Counted from the stretch's first letter, positions 53,183 through 62,758 are shown. The stretch: 64,000 nucleotides of DNA from Actinomyces gerencseriae DSM 6844 (GCF_000429265.1 NZ_AUBN01000010.1:1-64000); one strand, 5' to 3'. Notes: a model not told the origin generated them from the letters alone. Translations and numbers: made by a program.

Positions 53183-55288
53183 CTACTCCTGGGATACCTC
53201 GGCCTTCTCGCCGGCCGACTCCTCCGGAGCATCTGGCGCCTGCGCAGCGGGCTCCACGACGTAGAGCGCATCGCCGCGCTCGACCTCTCCCGTGCGCTCA
53301 TCCGAGATCCCGGCGAAGGATGCGGCATTGGACACGACCATCGGCGTCACCGTCTCGTAGCCGTCCTTCCTGACCGCGGCCCAGTCGACGTCGACCAGGA
53401 CCTGACCGCGGAGGACCGTATCGCCGACCTTGACCCTGGGACTGAAGTGCTTGCCGTCCAGCTCGACGGTGTCCATGCCGACGTGGATGAGCAGCTCGAC
53501 ACCGCTGGCCGAGCGCAGCCCGTAGGCGTGGCCGGTCGGGAAGGCGACCAGCACCTCGCCGTCGACCGGCGAGACCACGGGGCCCGCGGTGGGGGCGACC
53601 GCGACGCCCGGGCCGAGCATGCCGGAGGCGAAGGTCGGGTCCTCGACCTCCGACAGGGGCACGGCGCGGCCCTGAACGGGAGAGGTGACGGAAAGATCCT
53701 CGGCGGCCCCCTCCGGCAGCTCGACGGGGGCCGCGTCCGCCGCCAGGACCTCGGCCTCGAGAGCGGTCTCGTCCACCTCATCGGCATCGCCGACGAGCGA
53801 GGCGTGGCCGCGGGTGGAGCCGTAGGCGTAGGCGGCGGCGAAGGCGACGACGAAGACGATCGCCTCGAGGAGGAGGTACCTGGGGATGTCCTCGGGAACG
53901 ATGGAGGCGAAGCCCATGAAACCGGCGGCTCCCAGGGCCTGGGAGTGGATGTCGAGCAGGGCGACTGCGGCGCCGCCGAGGGATGCGACTCCCATGCCGA
54001 TGTAGAAGGGCCAGCGCAGGCGGAGGTTGACACCGAAGATGGCGGGCTCGGTGATGCCCATGACGGCCGAGGCGCCACCGGCGCCGGCCAGGGCCTTCAT
54101 CTTGGCGTCCCTGGCCTTGAAGAATACGGCGAGCGTGACGGCGCCCTGAGCGACGTTCGCCATGGAGGCGATGGGGAAGATGAAGGAACCGGGACCACCG
54201 TTCCCCATCTCGGAGATGAGCGGCAGCTCCACGGCGGGGAAGGACTGGTGCAGACCGGTCACCACGATCGGCGAGTAGACCAGGCCGAAGAGCGCCCCGC
54301 CGATCGGTCCGAGGGTGTTGTAGGTCCAGGCCAGACCGTCGGTGATCCAGATCGACAGCTCGCGGGTCAGGGGACCGACGACGACGAAAGTGAGGAATCC
54401 CGTCGTGAGCAGGGTGAGGAGCGGGGTCAGCAGGAAGTCGGTGGTCCCGGACAACCGCTTGTGGAGCCACTTCTCGATGACCGACATGATCCAGGCCACG
54501 CAGAGCACGGGGATGACCATGGACTGATAGCCGATCTTGTCCACGTGCAGGCCGAAGAGGCTCCAGTGGTCCACGGCGCTGGTGATGTCGCAGTCCGTTT
54601 GCCCGATCACGCACTGCGTGGTCCCGTGGTAGATCCAGAAGTTCGCGCGCGCCGTGCCGTCGCTCATGGAGGAGGCCGGAAGCAGGGAGGTGGAGACCAT
54701 GGCGGCGCCCATGGCGGCGCCCAGGTAGACATTGCCGCCGAAGCGCTTGGCGGCGGAGTAGCCCACGAGCACGGGCAGGAAGGCGAAGGCCGCCGAGGAG
54801 ATCATGTTGATCAGATCGGCGTAGTCGGCCAGCCAGTCCCAGCGCTGAACCAGCGACTGATCGCCGAACAGGCCCTCGGCGGTCAGGACGTTGTTGAGGG
54901 CCATCATGAGGCCGCCGGCGATCAGAGCCGGCAGGATCGGCACGAAGATATCCGCGATCGTCTTGATGAAGCGGGAGACGGGGTTGCCGCCCTTGGCGGC
55001 TACCTCCTTGGCCTCGTCCTTGGAGACCTCCTTGACGCCGCCGGTGGTGATCATCTCGGAGAAGACCGTGTCCACATCACCGGGGCCGACGATGATCTGG
55101 AACATGCCGCCCGCGATGAAGGTCCCCTTGAGGTCGGGATCCTTGTCCAGGGCCTTCTGGTCCACCTTGTCCATGTCGTTGAGGACGAGGCGCAATCTGG
55201 TCGCGCAGTGCGCCGCCGCGCTGATGTTCTCCGCGCCGCCGACGTACGTCAGGACGTCTTTCGCCACTCGGGCGTGATCCATGGCCAC
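53183..55288 (-). CDS. scrA: PTS sucrose-type transporter EIIBCA
   Basis: A 701-residue PTS permease with fused domains. EIIB residues 1-85 with phosphocysteine C28 (HCATRLRL), EIIC membrane domain about 110-480 (around ten segments, with the GITEPAIFG substrate motif), and EIIA-Glc-like domain about 545-680 with phosphohistidine H602 (LLIHVGMDTV). It takes up sucrose as sucrose 6-phosphate for the adjacent hydrolase ScrB. GTG start at 55288 with AAAGGA 7 bases upstream. Own promoter region on the scrB side with an operator-like site. Related alpha-glucosides cannot be excluded as substrates. Confidence 0.92.
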   Translation of the reverse strand: MAMDHARVAKDVLTYVGGAENISAAAHCATRLRLVLNDMDKVDQKALDKDPDLKGTFIAGGMFQIIVGPGDVDTVFSEMITTGGVKEVSKDEAKEVAAKGGNPVSRFIKTIADIFVPILPALIAGGLMMALNNVLTAEGLFGDQSLVQRWDWLADYADLINMISSAAFAFLPVLVGYSAAKRFGGNVYLGAAMGAAMVSTSLLPASSMSDGTARANFWIYHGTTQCVIGQTDCDITSAVDHWSLFGLHVDKIGYQSMVIPVLCVAWIMSVIEKWLHKRLSGTTDFLLTPLLTLLTTGFLTFVVVGPLTRELSIWITDGLAWTYNTLGPIGGALFGLVYSPIVVTGLHQSFPAVELPLISEMGNGGPGSFIFPIASMANVAQGAVTLAVFFKARDAKMKALAGAGGASAVMGITEPAIFGVNLRLRWPFYIGMGVASLGGAAVALLDIHSQALGAAGFMGFASIVPEDIPRYLLLEAIVFVVAFAAAYAYGSTRGHASLVGDADEVDETALEAEVLAADAAPVELPEGAAEDLSVTSPVQGRAVPLSEVEDPTFASGMLGPGVAVAPTAGPVVSPVDGEVLVAFPTGHAYGLRSASGVELLIHVGMDTVELDGKHFSPRVKVGDTVLRGQVLVDVDWAAVRKDGYETVTPMVVSNAASFAGISDERTGEVERGDALYVVEPAAQAPDAPEESAGEKAEVSQE

Positions 55289-55384
55289 CCGGGATTCCTT
55301 TCTCTGGGGCCTGGGCGCTCGGCGATGAGCCTCAGGGCGATGAACGCGTGGGAAACAACTGTGGGACCCGAGCGTCCAGACCTA

Positions 55385-55400
55385 TGTCAAACGACTGTCA
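55385..55400. promoter_or_regulatory. candidate ScrR operator upstream of scrA
   Basis: TGTCAAAC-GACTGTCA is an imperfect 16-bp dyad centred on C/G, with five of eight positions matching between arms; the TGTCAAAC arm matches the half-site typical of LacI-family sugar repressors. It lies about 100 bp before the scrA start, with TTGACA on the minus strand overlapping it as a possible -35. Confidence 0.45.
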
Positions 55401-55458
55401 CAATACCGTCGCGGCCGTCACATCGCAAGCGCTGCATGAGAATTGCGGGAGTTCGGTC

Positions 55459-57000
55459 TCAGTCGAGCGGTCGTGCCCGGGCGCTCCGCAGCCTCAGGAT
55501 GCCGTCGGTCCTCACGGTGGCGCCCGAGGAGTCGGGGGGCACGAAGCTGCGCAGGGTGAAGACGATATCGCCGTCCCCCACGACGATCTCGGTGATCGAT
55601 CGATCGTGGAGCACTTCCAGGCGCGGGCGGATCGACGGGGACGCGGTGACCCGTCGCCTGGCGCCGTGCCGGGCGTACCTCGACGTCGTCCGGTCGACCA
55701 CCAGGTGCGTCCCGGAGGCGGAGAGCGTCAGGTCGATATCGACGTGGCACGGCTCGTCCCCGATGCGCAGGCCCCAACGACCGCTGTCCCCCGTCGTCTC
55801 CAGAGCCTCGGCCTCCAGCTCGAGATGCCAGGAGCGGTGTCCCCGCAGCTCGGAGACCCGGGTCTCCCCCGTCACCGGCGCCCCGGCCAGTTCGAGTTCC
55901 GCCGCGTCGTCGGGCAGCGGGGTCGCCGGACGCTGGACGAGGCGACCGTCGCGCAGGGTGAGCACGCGGGGAACCGTCATGGTGTGGACCCAGCCTGCGG
56001 AGTCGGCACTGGGCTGGTCGTCCTCCTCGGCGTTGCCGGCCCACCCCATGAGGAGCACCGGTCCCGGCCGCGCGGGGTGCCGCGCGAAGACCTGCGGGGC
56101 GTAGAACTCGAAGCCCCGATCGATCTCGCGGATCTCGCCGCTGCACTCGCGCAGCTCGTCGCCCACGAGCCGCCCGACCGTGTAGACGCAGGGGAAGATG
56201 TTCTCGTAGCCCTCCTCGTCGGGCCGAATGCCCTGAGGGCAGAAGATGAGCACGTCGTGCTCGGTCCCCGTCGCCTCGTCGGGCACGCGGACGATGCCCG
56301 GGCACTCCCACATGTAGCCGAGCGAGTCGAGAGCGCCGTGGGCGTCGGGGAAGCTCAGCTCGCCCTCGAAGCGCCATGAGACGAGATCCGCGGACCGGTA
56401 CAGGAGCGCCGTGCCGGTCCGGTCCGTGCGCTGCGCGCCCACGACCATTCGGAAGGTGCCCGGCGCATCGGGGTCGCGCCACACCTGCGGGTCGCGGAAG
56501 TGCGCCGTGTAGCCGTTCGGGCGATCGATGATCGGGTTGCCGGGCCACTTGGTGAAACGGGCCAGGTCCCGGCTGCTGGCCAGTGCCTGGGTGGAGATGC
56601 GGGCGTCGGTCGTCGGATCCTTGAGGTTGCCGGTGTAGAACAGTTGGAAACGGGCGTGATCGGGCGCGTGCGCCGCCTCGTCGCCGGCGAGCACGAGTGC
56701 GCTCCCCGAGTAGGCCCCGCTGCGGTCGTAGGGGGAATCGGGGATGATCGCGGGATCGTGCTGCTCCCAGGTGAGCAGGTCGTGCGAGGAGGCGTGCCCC
56801 CAGAAGACGAGTTTGCGTCGGGGGTGGAAGGGCCCGAACTGGTAGAAGGCGTGGTAGGTGTCCCCGTCGACGAGCAGGCCGTTGGGGTCGTTGAGGCGTC
56901 CCACGGGCGGAGCCAGATGGAAACGGGGGTAGTCCGGGTCCTGCCCCGCACGGGACGAGGCCATCGCCTTTCGAGCGAGTGCTATGAGATCCTCCGCCAT
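55459..57000 (-). CDS. scrB: sucrose-6-phosphate hydrolase / beta-fructosidase (GH32)
   Basis: A 513-residue GH32 enzyme: five-bladed propeller with nucleophile D38 (GRLNDPNG), the FRDP motif (transition-state stabiliser) and acid/base E232 (WECPG), then a C-terminal beta-sandwich (about 380-513). It has no signal peptide, fitting intracellular cleavage of the sucrose 6-phosphate delivered by ScrA. It is separated from scrA by 170 bp containing the scrA control region, and its own -10 box lies 6 bases before the ATG. Confidence 0.93.
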   Translation of the reverse strand: MAEDLIALARKAMASSRAGQDPDYPRFHLAPPVGRLNDPNGLLVDGDTYHAFYQFGPFHPRRKLVFWGHASSHDLLTWEQHDPAIIPDSPYDRSGAYSGSALVLAGDEAAHAPDHARFQLFYTGNLKDPTTDARISTQALASSRDLARFTKWPGNPIIDRPNGYTAHFRDPQVWRDPDAPGTFRMVVGAQRTDRTGTALLYRSADLVSWRFEGELSFPDAHGALDSLGYMWECPGIVRVPDEATGTEHDVLIFCPQGIRPDEEGYENIFPCVYTVGRLVGDELRECSGEIREIDRGFEFYAPQVFARHPARPGPVLLMGWAGNAEEDDQPSADSAGWVHTMTVPRVLTLRDGRLVQRPATPLPDDAAELELAGAPVTGETRVSELRGHRSWHLELEAEALETTGDSGRWGLRIGDEPCHVDIDLTLSASGTHLVVDRTTSRYARHGARRRVTASPSIRPRLEVLHDRSITEIVVGDGDIVFTLRSFVPPDSSGATVRTDGILRLRSARARPLD

Positions 57001-57006
57001 GGGCAG

Positions 57007-57012
57007 AGGTTA
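57007..57012 (-). promoter_or_regulatory. -10 element of scrB, leaderless
   Basis: TAACCT on the minus strand, 6 bases before the ATG at 57000. Confidence 0.55.
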
Positions 57013-57039
57013 TCAACTTCCCGGTGGTTCGAAGATGAT

Positions 57040-57276
57040 TCAGTGGTAGTACGGGATCATGAGCCATAGGCCGAAGACGATGATGCCCAGGGCCAGCGCC
57101 AGGAAGAAGCCGGCCGCCAGCTCGGCGGCGTGCAGACCCTTGACCTCTCCGGCCAGACGCTTGAGGTGGGCCTCGTCGAGCATGCGGGCCGCCGAGGAGG
57201 TGATGGCCAGGATGAAGCTGGTGACGAGCACGGTCACCACCGTGACCAGCGCGAGCGACGCCCAGTCGATGCTCAT
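57040..57276 (-). CDS. small two-helix membrane protein coupled to Pit
   Basis: A 78-residue protein with two hydrophobic segments (about 7-29 and 52-74) and a charged loop between them (ARMLDEAHLKRLAGEVKGLHAAEL). Its ATG overlaps the pit TGA as ATGA, so it is made with the phosphate transporter. I know of no characterised function; similar small proteins next to pit occur in other actinobacteria. It may be an accessory or stabilising subunit, but this is inference. Length and tight coupling argue against a chance frame. Confidence 0.75.
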   Translation of the reverse strand: MSIDWASLALVTVVTVLVTSFILAITSSAARMLDEAHLKRLAGEVKGLHAAELAAGFFLALALGIIVFGLWLMIPYYH

Positions 57277-58529
57277 ACGATGCTCTCCTTCCGTGGTGCC
57301 TGCGATGCGGCGGGAGCGGCCGTGCTGGTGATCGCCGCCGCGCTGACGAGCTCGTCCTTGACCTCGTTGAGGGTCTTGGGGGCGCGCCCGAGCTCGGGAT
57401 CGGACTGCCTGGCCACGACGACGGAGTCCGCGTCGTTGACGTTGGAGAAGTCGACCCGGTTATGACCGGCTTGCCGGATGATGAGCCATGCTCCGACCAG
57501 GAGCAGGACGATGACGGCGATGGTGCCGAGAACGCCGCCCCTGACCGCGATCAGGGAGGTCAGTGCGCCCACCACCGCGGCGCAGGGCAGCGTGACGAGC
57601 CAGGCGATGCCCATCTTCCCGAAGGTTCCCCACGACACCTTCGCCCCCCGTCCCACTCCGGTGCCGAGGATCGAGCCGGTGCAGATGTGGGTGGTCGACA
57701 GGGCGAAGCCCAGGTGCGAGGAGGCGAGGATGGCCACGGTCGAGGTCGTCTCGGAGGCGAAGCCCTGCGGCGGGTCGATGTGGACCAGTCCCTTGCCCAT
57801 GGTGCGCATGATGCGCCAGCCCCCGGAGTAAGTGCCCAGACCGATGGCCAGTCCCGCTGCGCCGACCACCCACCAGTGGGGACCGGTGCCCGTCTCCTGG
57901 TATCCGGCGGCGATCAGGACCAGGGTGATGACGCCCATGGTCTTCTGGCCGTCGGAGGTGCCGTGGGCCAGGGCCACCATGGAGGCCGAGATCCGCTGCC
58001 CGTTGCGGAAGATCGTCTGGCTGAAGCGATCGGTGGGGCGGGCTATGCGATAGGCGACCCAGGTGGCGAGCGCCGACGCCATTCCGGCCACGCACGGGGC
58101 GATGAGCGCGGGCAGGATGATCTTGGAGACCACCGTGCCCCAATGCACGCCCTGGAGGCCCGCGGCCATGATGACGGCGCCGATCAGCCCGCCGAAGAGC
58201 GCGTGGGAGGAGGAGGACGGCAGGCCGAAGAGCCAGGTGGCCAGGTTCCACAGAATCGCGCCGGCGAGGCCCGCGAAGACCATCGCGGGTGCCGCCTCGA
58301 TGAGCGCGTCGTTGAACATGCCGTGGGAGATCGTCTTGGCGACCTCCGTGGAGAGCGTCGCGCCGATGACGTTCAGCACGGCCGCGACGAAGACAGCGCG
58401 CTTGGGGGTGAAGGCCCCCGTGGCGACGGAAGTCGCCATGGCGTTGGAGGAGTCGTGGAATCCGTTGGTGAAGTCGAAGACCAGCGCCGTAATGACAACG
58501 ACCACCACGATGAAGAGTGTTGTACTCAT
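57273..58529 (-). CDS. pitA: low-affinity inorganic phosphate transporter, Pit family
   Basis: A 418-residue PiT permease with two inverted repeats. The signature GFHDSSNAMATSVATGAF near residues 22-39 and the second copy ALAHGTSDGQKTMGVI near residues 187-202 are the phosphate/cation-binding motifs. It imports metal-phosphate with protons. The final 60 hydrophilic residues are a cytoplasmic tail. GAGAGATGG lies before the ATG. The divergent upstream region contains an 11-bp-phased GTTCACC pair resembling a PHO box. Confidence 0.93.
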   Translation of the reverse strand: MSTTLFIVVVVVITALVFDFTNGFHDSSNAMATSVATGAFTPKRAVFVAAVLNVIGATLSTEVAKTISHGMFNDALIEAAPAMVFAGLAGAILWNLATWLFGLPSSSSHALFGGLIGAVIMAAGLQGVHWGTVVSKIILPALIAPCVAGMASALATWVAYRIARPTDRFSQTIFRNGQRISASMVALAHGTSDGQKTMGVITLVLIAAGYQETGTGPHWWVVGAAGLAIGLGTYSGGWRIMRTMGKGLVHIDPPQGFASETTSTVAILASSHLGFALSTTHICTGSILGTGVGRGAKVSWGTFGKMGIAWLVTLPCAAVVGALTSLIAVRGGVLGTIAVIVLLLVGAWLIIRQAGHNRVDFSNVNDADSVVVARQSDPELGRAPKTLNEVKDELVSAAAITSTAAPAASQAPRKESIV

Positions 58530-58665
58530 ACCATCTCTCGGTCAGGTGAGCGGATCGGGCCCCGGGAGCGGCCGATGCCGACCGGGGCGGGATCCGGGTC
58601 GCATGAACACGGCCCACCCTCATTGTTACCAGCGACCGACTGCACTCGACAGCGAGATTCCGAGT

Positions 58666-58683
58666 GTTCACCAACTGTTCACC
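58666..58683 (+). promoter_or_regulatory. PHO-box-like direct repeat between pit and MFS genes
   Basis: GTTCACC at 58666-58672 and again at 58677-58683, an exact 11-bp period, the unit and spacing described for PhoP sites in Streptomyces. It lies about 137 bp upstream of pit and about 77 bp upstream of the MFS gene, reading toward the latter. It suggests phosphate-starvation control of one or both genes. Confidence 0.6.
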
Positions 58684-58759
58684 TGCCCCCCGATGGCGCC
58701 GGTCGCGATCGGCATCGCCCTCGCAGGCCCGGGAGCAGGAGGGGGAGGATGATGGGATC

Positions 58760-60137
58760 ATGCCGCTGTCCCGCCGTCGCCCTCGTCGCCGCACCCCCTC
58801 CGGCTCCTCCTCGCGCCATGACGACGCGGGTCCGGTCCTGCGGGCGCTGGCCGCGAGCGTCTACGCGCCCACCGCGGTCTTCGCCGTCGGCTCGGGCGCG
58901 ATCCAGCCGGTCCTCGTGCTGGCGGCCATGGACGTCGGGATGTCCCGACCCGCGGCGGCCCTGGTCATCGGTCTGCTGGGGGTCGTCGGAGTGGTCTCGG
59001 CGCCTGTCGCGGGAGGCGTCGTCGCACGCGTGGGAGGCAGGCGGGCCATGGCCGCCGGCACGGTCATGGCGGTCGTCGCGGCCATCGGCATCCTCATTGC
59101 GATGAGCGCGCCATCGGCCGCCGCGGTGGCGATCTTCGTGGTCGGCGTCGTCCTGCAGGCGGTCGCCGCGAACCTGTGGGCACTGGCCAGACAGGGCTAC
59201 GTCGCCGACGCGGTTCCTCCGTGGGCCCGAGCCCGAGCGCTGTCCTTCCTGGGAGGCATGATGCGCCTGGGCGTCCTGGTCGGCCCGGCGATCGGCTCGC
59301 TCGCCATTCTGGCGGCCGGCCGGCGCGGGCCGTTCGCGTTCCAGATCGTCATGGTGCTCGGCGCCATGTGGCTGGTGCTGGCACGGGCGCTGCCCTCCCG
59401 GGAGCTTCGTCGCGCGCGCCGCGCCGCTGAGACGGCGCGCGCCCGAGCCGTCGGCGGGACCACCGCCCCGTCCGCCGGCGACTCGACTGAGCCCGCGCGC
59501 ACGCGCGTCGACCTGCCCGCGACCGCCGCCGTCGCCGTGGCCATGACCTGCCTGCAGCTGCTGCGGACCAATCGGACCGTGCTCGTACCGCTGTGGGGCG
59601 CGCACCTGGGCCTGAGCGACATCCTCATCTCGGCGACCTTCGCGGCCGGGGCCCTGGTCGATGTCGCCATGTTCCTGCCCTCGGGCAGGTGGATGGATCG
59701 TCACGGGCGCCTGGCCGGCATCCTGCCGGCCCTGTTCTTGATGGGGGCCTCCCTGATGCTGGTCGTCGTGTGGACCTCCCCGATCGGTTTCGTGGTGAGC
59801 ACCTGCCTCATGGGCTTCGGCAATGGTTTCGGCTCGGGCATTGTCATGACGATGGGGGCCGATCTCGCTCCGACCACCGGTCGCGAGCGGTTCCTGGGGT
59901 GGTGGCAGGGCATCGGGAACATAGGTGCCGCGGCCGGTCCCTTCGTCGTCTCGACGCTGACGGCGACGCTCGGGCTGGTCGCCGGGATGCGGGGGAACAG
60001 CGTTTCTGGGCGTTGTCGGCGGGGCGTGGGCCTGGGTGGCTATGCCCCGCGCCTACGCCCGCGTCGGCATCGACCTGCGGGGTCGAGCGCTCGCCAACGG
60101 CGAAGTGAGACGAGGCAGACGCCTCAGCGCGCCCTGA
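58760..60137 (+). pseudogene. MFS transporter with a 3'-terminal frameshift
   Basis: A drug-efflux-like major facilitator with about eleven clean membrane segments in one frame. Near 59991-59996 the frame after GLVAGMRG goes astray into Arg-rich non-membrane sequence ending at 60163. Removing one G from the GGGGG run restores TAFLGVVGGAWAWVAMP, a proper twelfth helix, and a 458-residue protein ending at 60137. Either the last helix is lost in this strain or the base is a sequencing error. GATGAT 6 bases before the ATG at 58760 is a possible leaderless -10. Substrate unknown. Confidence 0.85.
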
Positions 60138-60160
60138 CTGTTACACGGGGGGAGCAACGA

Positions 60161-60166
60161 TAAGGT
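60161..60166 (+). promoter_or_regulatory. -10 element of the Hsp70-like gene, leaderless
   Basis: TAAGGT, 7 bases before the ATG at 60174. Confidence 0.55.
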
Positions 60167-60173
60167 TCGGACC

Positions 60174-61766
60174 ATGGCAGCCCGAAGTGGAAGCACGCGC
60201 TCGTCCAAATCCCGGAAAGGCCGCGCCCCGGCCCCTTCTCACCTGGATCTCGGAATCGATCTGGGCACGACTCGAACCGTCGTCGCCCGCGCCGACCGAG
60301 GAAACTATCCCGTTCTGTCCTTCACCGACACGAACGGCGACTCCCACGACTACTACCCGTCCTTGACGGCGCTGACCGAGGACGGTCTGGTGCACGGCTT
60401 CCGGGCGCGCCGGGCCGCCCGGGAGGGCGCCCCGCTCCTGCGCAGCCTCAAGCGCGCCCTGGCGGCGCCGTCGGTCAGCGCTTCGAGCACCGTGACCCTC
60501 GGCGATCGCACGCTGAGCATCGGCGAGGTGCTCGTCTCCTTCCTAACGGACCTGCGTCAACGGCTGGCCATGTCCGGGGTGCTGGACGGCGCCGATCCCG
60601 GCAGCGAGGACGCGAACGTGGTGGTGGCGGTGCCCGCGCACGCCTACGGGGCCCAGCGCCTGCTCACGCTCGACGCCTTCCGAGCGGCGGGCTTCCATGT
60701 GACCGCCATGCTCAACGAGCCCAGCGCCGCCGGCTTCGAGTACACGCACCGCAAGGCGTCCACCGTGTCCTCCCGGCGCACGCGGGTACTGGTCTACGAT
60801 CTCGGCGGAGGGACCTTCGACACCTCCTTGGTCGATGTCAACGGCGCCGCCCACGAGGTGCTGGCCTCTCGAGGACTGGGTGATCTCGGCGGTGACGACG
60901 TCGATCTCATCCTGGCCCAGCTGGCGCTGGCGCGCGCGTCCGTGGACGAGGCCGTTCTGAATGCGACGCAGCTCGGTGATCTCCTCGACCAGTGCCGCGG
61001 TGTCAAGGAGGCCCTGGCGCCGCAGTCGCGGCGCATGGTCATCCCCGTGCTCGACAATGACGTCGTCCTGCCGGTAGCGGATCTCTACGAGGCCACAGCG
61101 CCTCTGATCCAGCGCAGTGTGGACATGATGGCGCCCCTGGTCGGCCGGCTCGAGGACGGCGGTCCGGATCTGACCGATATAGCCGGCATCTACCTCGTGG
61201 GCGGCGCCTCGGGCCTGCCGCTGGTGCCGAGAATGCTTCGCGAGCAGTTCGGACGCCGTGTCCATCGGTCCCCCTACCCCGGGGCCTCCACCGCGATCGG
61301 TCTGGCCATCGCCGCCGATCGCGATGCCGATGTCCGGCTGACGGATCGGCTCTCGCGCGGCTTCGGCGTCTTCCGGGAGGCCGACGGTGGCGCGCGCACG
61401 TCCTTCGACGCGATTCTGACCGAGGACTCCATACAGAAGGGCAGCGGGGCCAGCGCCACTGTGGCGACACGCCGCTACCAGGCGGTCCACAACGTCGGAC
61501 GCTACCGGTTCGTGGAGTGCGCGGGAGTCGATGATGACGGGGAGCCTCGCGGCGAGCTCGCGCCCTATGAGGACGTCCTGTTCCCCTTCGACGCCTCCCT
61601 GCGCGATATCGATGACCTGTCCTCGGTGCCCGTGGTGCGCACGGGCGGTGGCCCGCAGATGGAGGAGCATTACGAGGCGGACGAATCCGGTCTGGTTCGG
61701 GTGACGCTCACCGACCTCAGCGATGGCCACAGCCGCACCTACATTCTGGGGCATCGCACCGCCTGA
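60174..61766 (+). CDS. Hsp70-family protein (YegD/HscC-like)
   Basis: A 530-residue protein. The nucleotide-binding domain has phosphate loop 1 GIDLGTTRTVVA, connect region NEPSAAGFEY, phosphate loop 2 VYDLGGGTFDTSLV and adenosine motif YLVGGASGLPLVPRML. The remaining about 130 residues form only a short substrate-binding-like part, with no helical lid and no EEVD-like tail, so it is shorter than DnaK. No DnaJ or GrpE gene is adjacent. It may be a specialised chaperone or a regulatory actin-fold ATPase. The basic, Ser-rich N-terminal 25 residues precede the fold. Confidence 0.9.
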   Translation: MAARSGSTRSSKSRKGRAPAPSHLDLGIDLGTTRTVVARADRGNYPVLSFTDTNGDSHDYYPSLTALTEDGLVHGFRARRAAREGAPLLRSLKRALAAPSVSASSTVTLGDRTLSIGEVLVSFLTDLRQRLAMSGVLDGADPGSEDANVVVAVPAHAYGAQRLLTLDAFRAAGFHVTAMLNEPSAAGFEYTHRKASTVSSRRTRVLVYDLGGGTFDTSLVDVNGAAHEVLASRGLGDLGGDDVDLILAQLALARASVDEAVLNATQLGDLLDQCRGVKEALAPQSRRMVIPVLDNDVVLPVADLYEATAPLIQRSVDMMAPLVGRLEDGGPDLTDIAGIYLVGGASGLPLVPRMLREQFGRRVHRSPYPGASTAIGLAIAADRDADVRLTDRLSRGFGVFREADGGARTSFDAILTEDSIQKGSGASATVATRRYQAVHNVGRYRFVECAGVDDDGEPRGELAPYEDVLFPFDASLRDIDDLSSVPVVRTGGGPQMEEHYEADESGLVRVTLTDLSDGHSRTYILGHRTA

Positions 61767-61814
61767 GCCCGGAGCCCGCGTGGAGTCGTCGATGCCGGGC
61801 GGCCGGATGGTAGG

Positions 61815-62758
61815 TCAAACGGCTTCCGACAGGGCGGTGAGCCGGTCGATCTCCTCCGGTGCGAGTTCGAGGGTGAGCGCCGTCAGGATCGGGGCGAGCT
61901 GCTCCGCGGTGCGGGCCGAGGCCAGCGGCGCCACCACACCGGGGCGGTCGCGCAGCCACGTCAGGGCGACCGCGGCCGGCTCCGTGGCGTGGGCGGCCGC
62001 GATCTCGGCCAGCGCCTCGACCACGGCGAAGCACTCGGGCCGCAGATAGTCGGCCACCATGGAGGAGCGCGAGGAGACGACCGCCTCGCCCTGTTGTCGG
62101 TACTTCCCGGTCAAGAAGCCGGCGGCCAGCGAGAAGTACGGGATGAGGCCCATGTCGTGCCTGGCCGCGACGTCTCCGCGGTTCCCGGGCCCCTCGACGT
62201 CGCCCCGGTGGAGAAGGTTGTAGTGCGGCTGGAGCGCGACGGGGCCTGGGCCCCCATGTCGGTCGCGACGCCGCACCACTGCTCGATGCGCTCGGGAGTG
62301 TAGTTGGACAGCGCCACGTAGCGGGTCTTGCCGGCGGAGCGGAGCTCCTCGAAGACGGCCACGGCCTCCTCCAGAGGCGTGTCCGGGTCGTCGAAGTGCG
62401 CGTAGTAGAGGTCGACGTGGTCGGTGCCCAGGCGCGTCAGGGATTCCTCCAGGGCGGTGCGGACGTTGCCGGGTGCGAGCCCGCCCCGGTCCGGTTTGGC
62501 GGAGACCTTGGTGGCGATGACGACGTCGTCACGGCGCCCGCGTCCGCGTAGCCACGAGCCGATGATCGTCTCCGACTCTCCCCCGACATTGCCGTCCGCC
62601 CAGGCGGAGTAGACATCGGCCGTGTCGATGAGGTTGCCGCCCGCATCGGCGTAGGCGTCCAGCACGCGATGCGAGGCGGCCTCGTCGGCGGTCCAGCCGA
62701 AGACATTGCCGCCCAGTCCCATGCGGCAGACATCGAGGTCCGAGGCGCCGATCCTCAT
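61815..62758 (-). pseudogene. aldo/keto reductase with one-base frameshift
   Basis: Two frames on the minus strand together encode a complete aldo/keto reductase. From the ATG at 62758 (AGGAGAA upstream) the protein runs MRIGASDLDVCRMGLGGNVFGW, LIDTADVYSAW (catalytic Asp/Tyr), IATKVSAK (Lys), YYAHFDDPDTP (His) to GVATDMG. There the five-C run on the plus strand at about 62251-62255 must gain one base to continue into GPGPVALQPHYNLLHRG and the C-terminal NADP site (PLASARTAEQL), ending at 61815. The restored length is about 314 residues, normal for the family. Either a recent pseudogene or a homopolymer read error. Confidence 0.85.
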
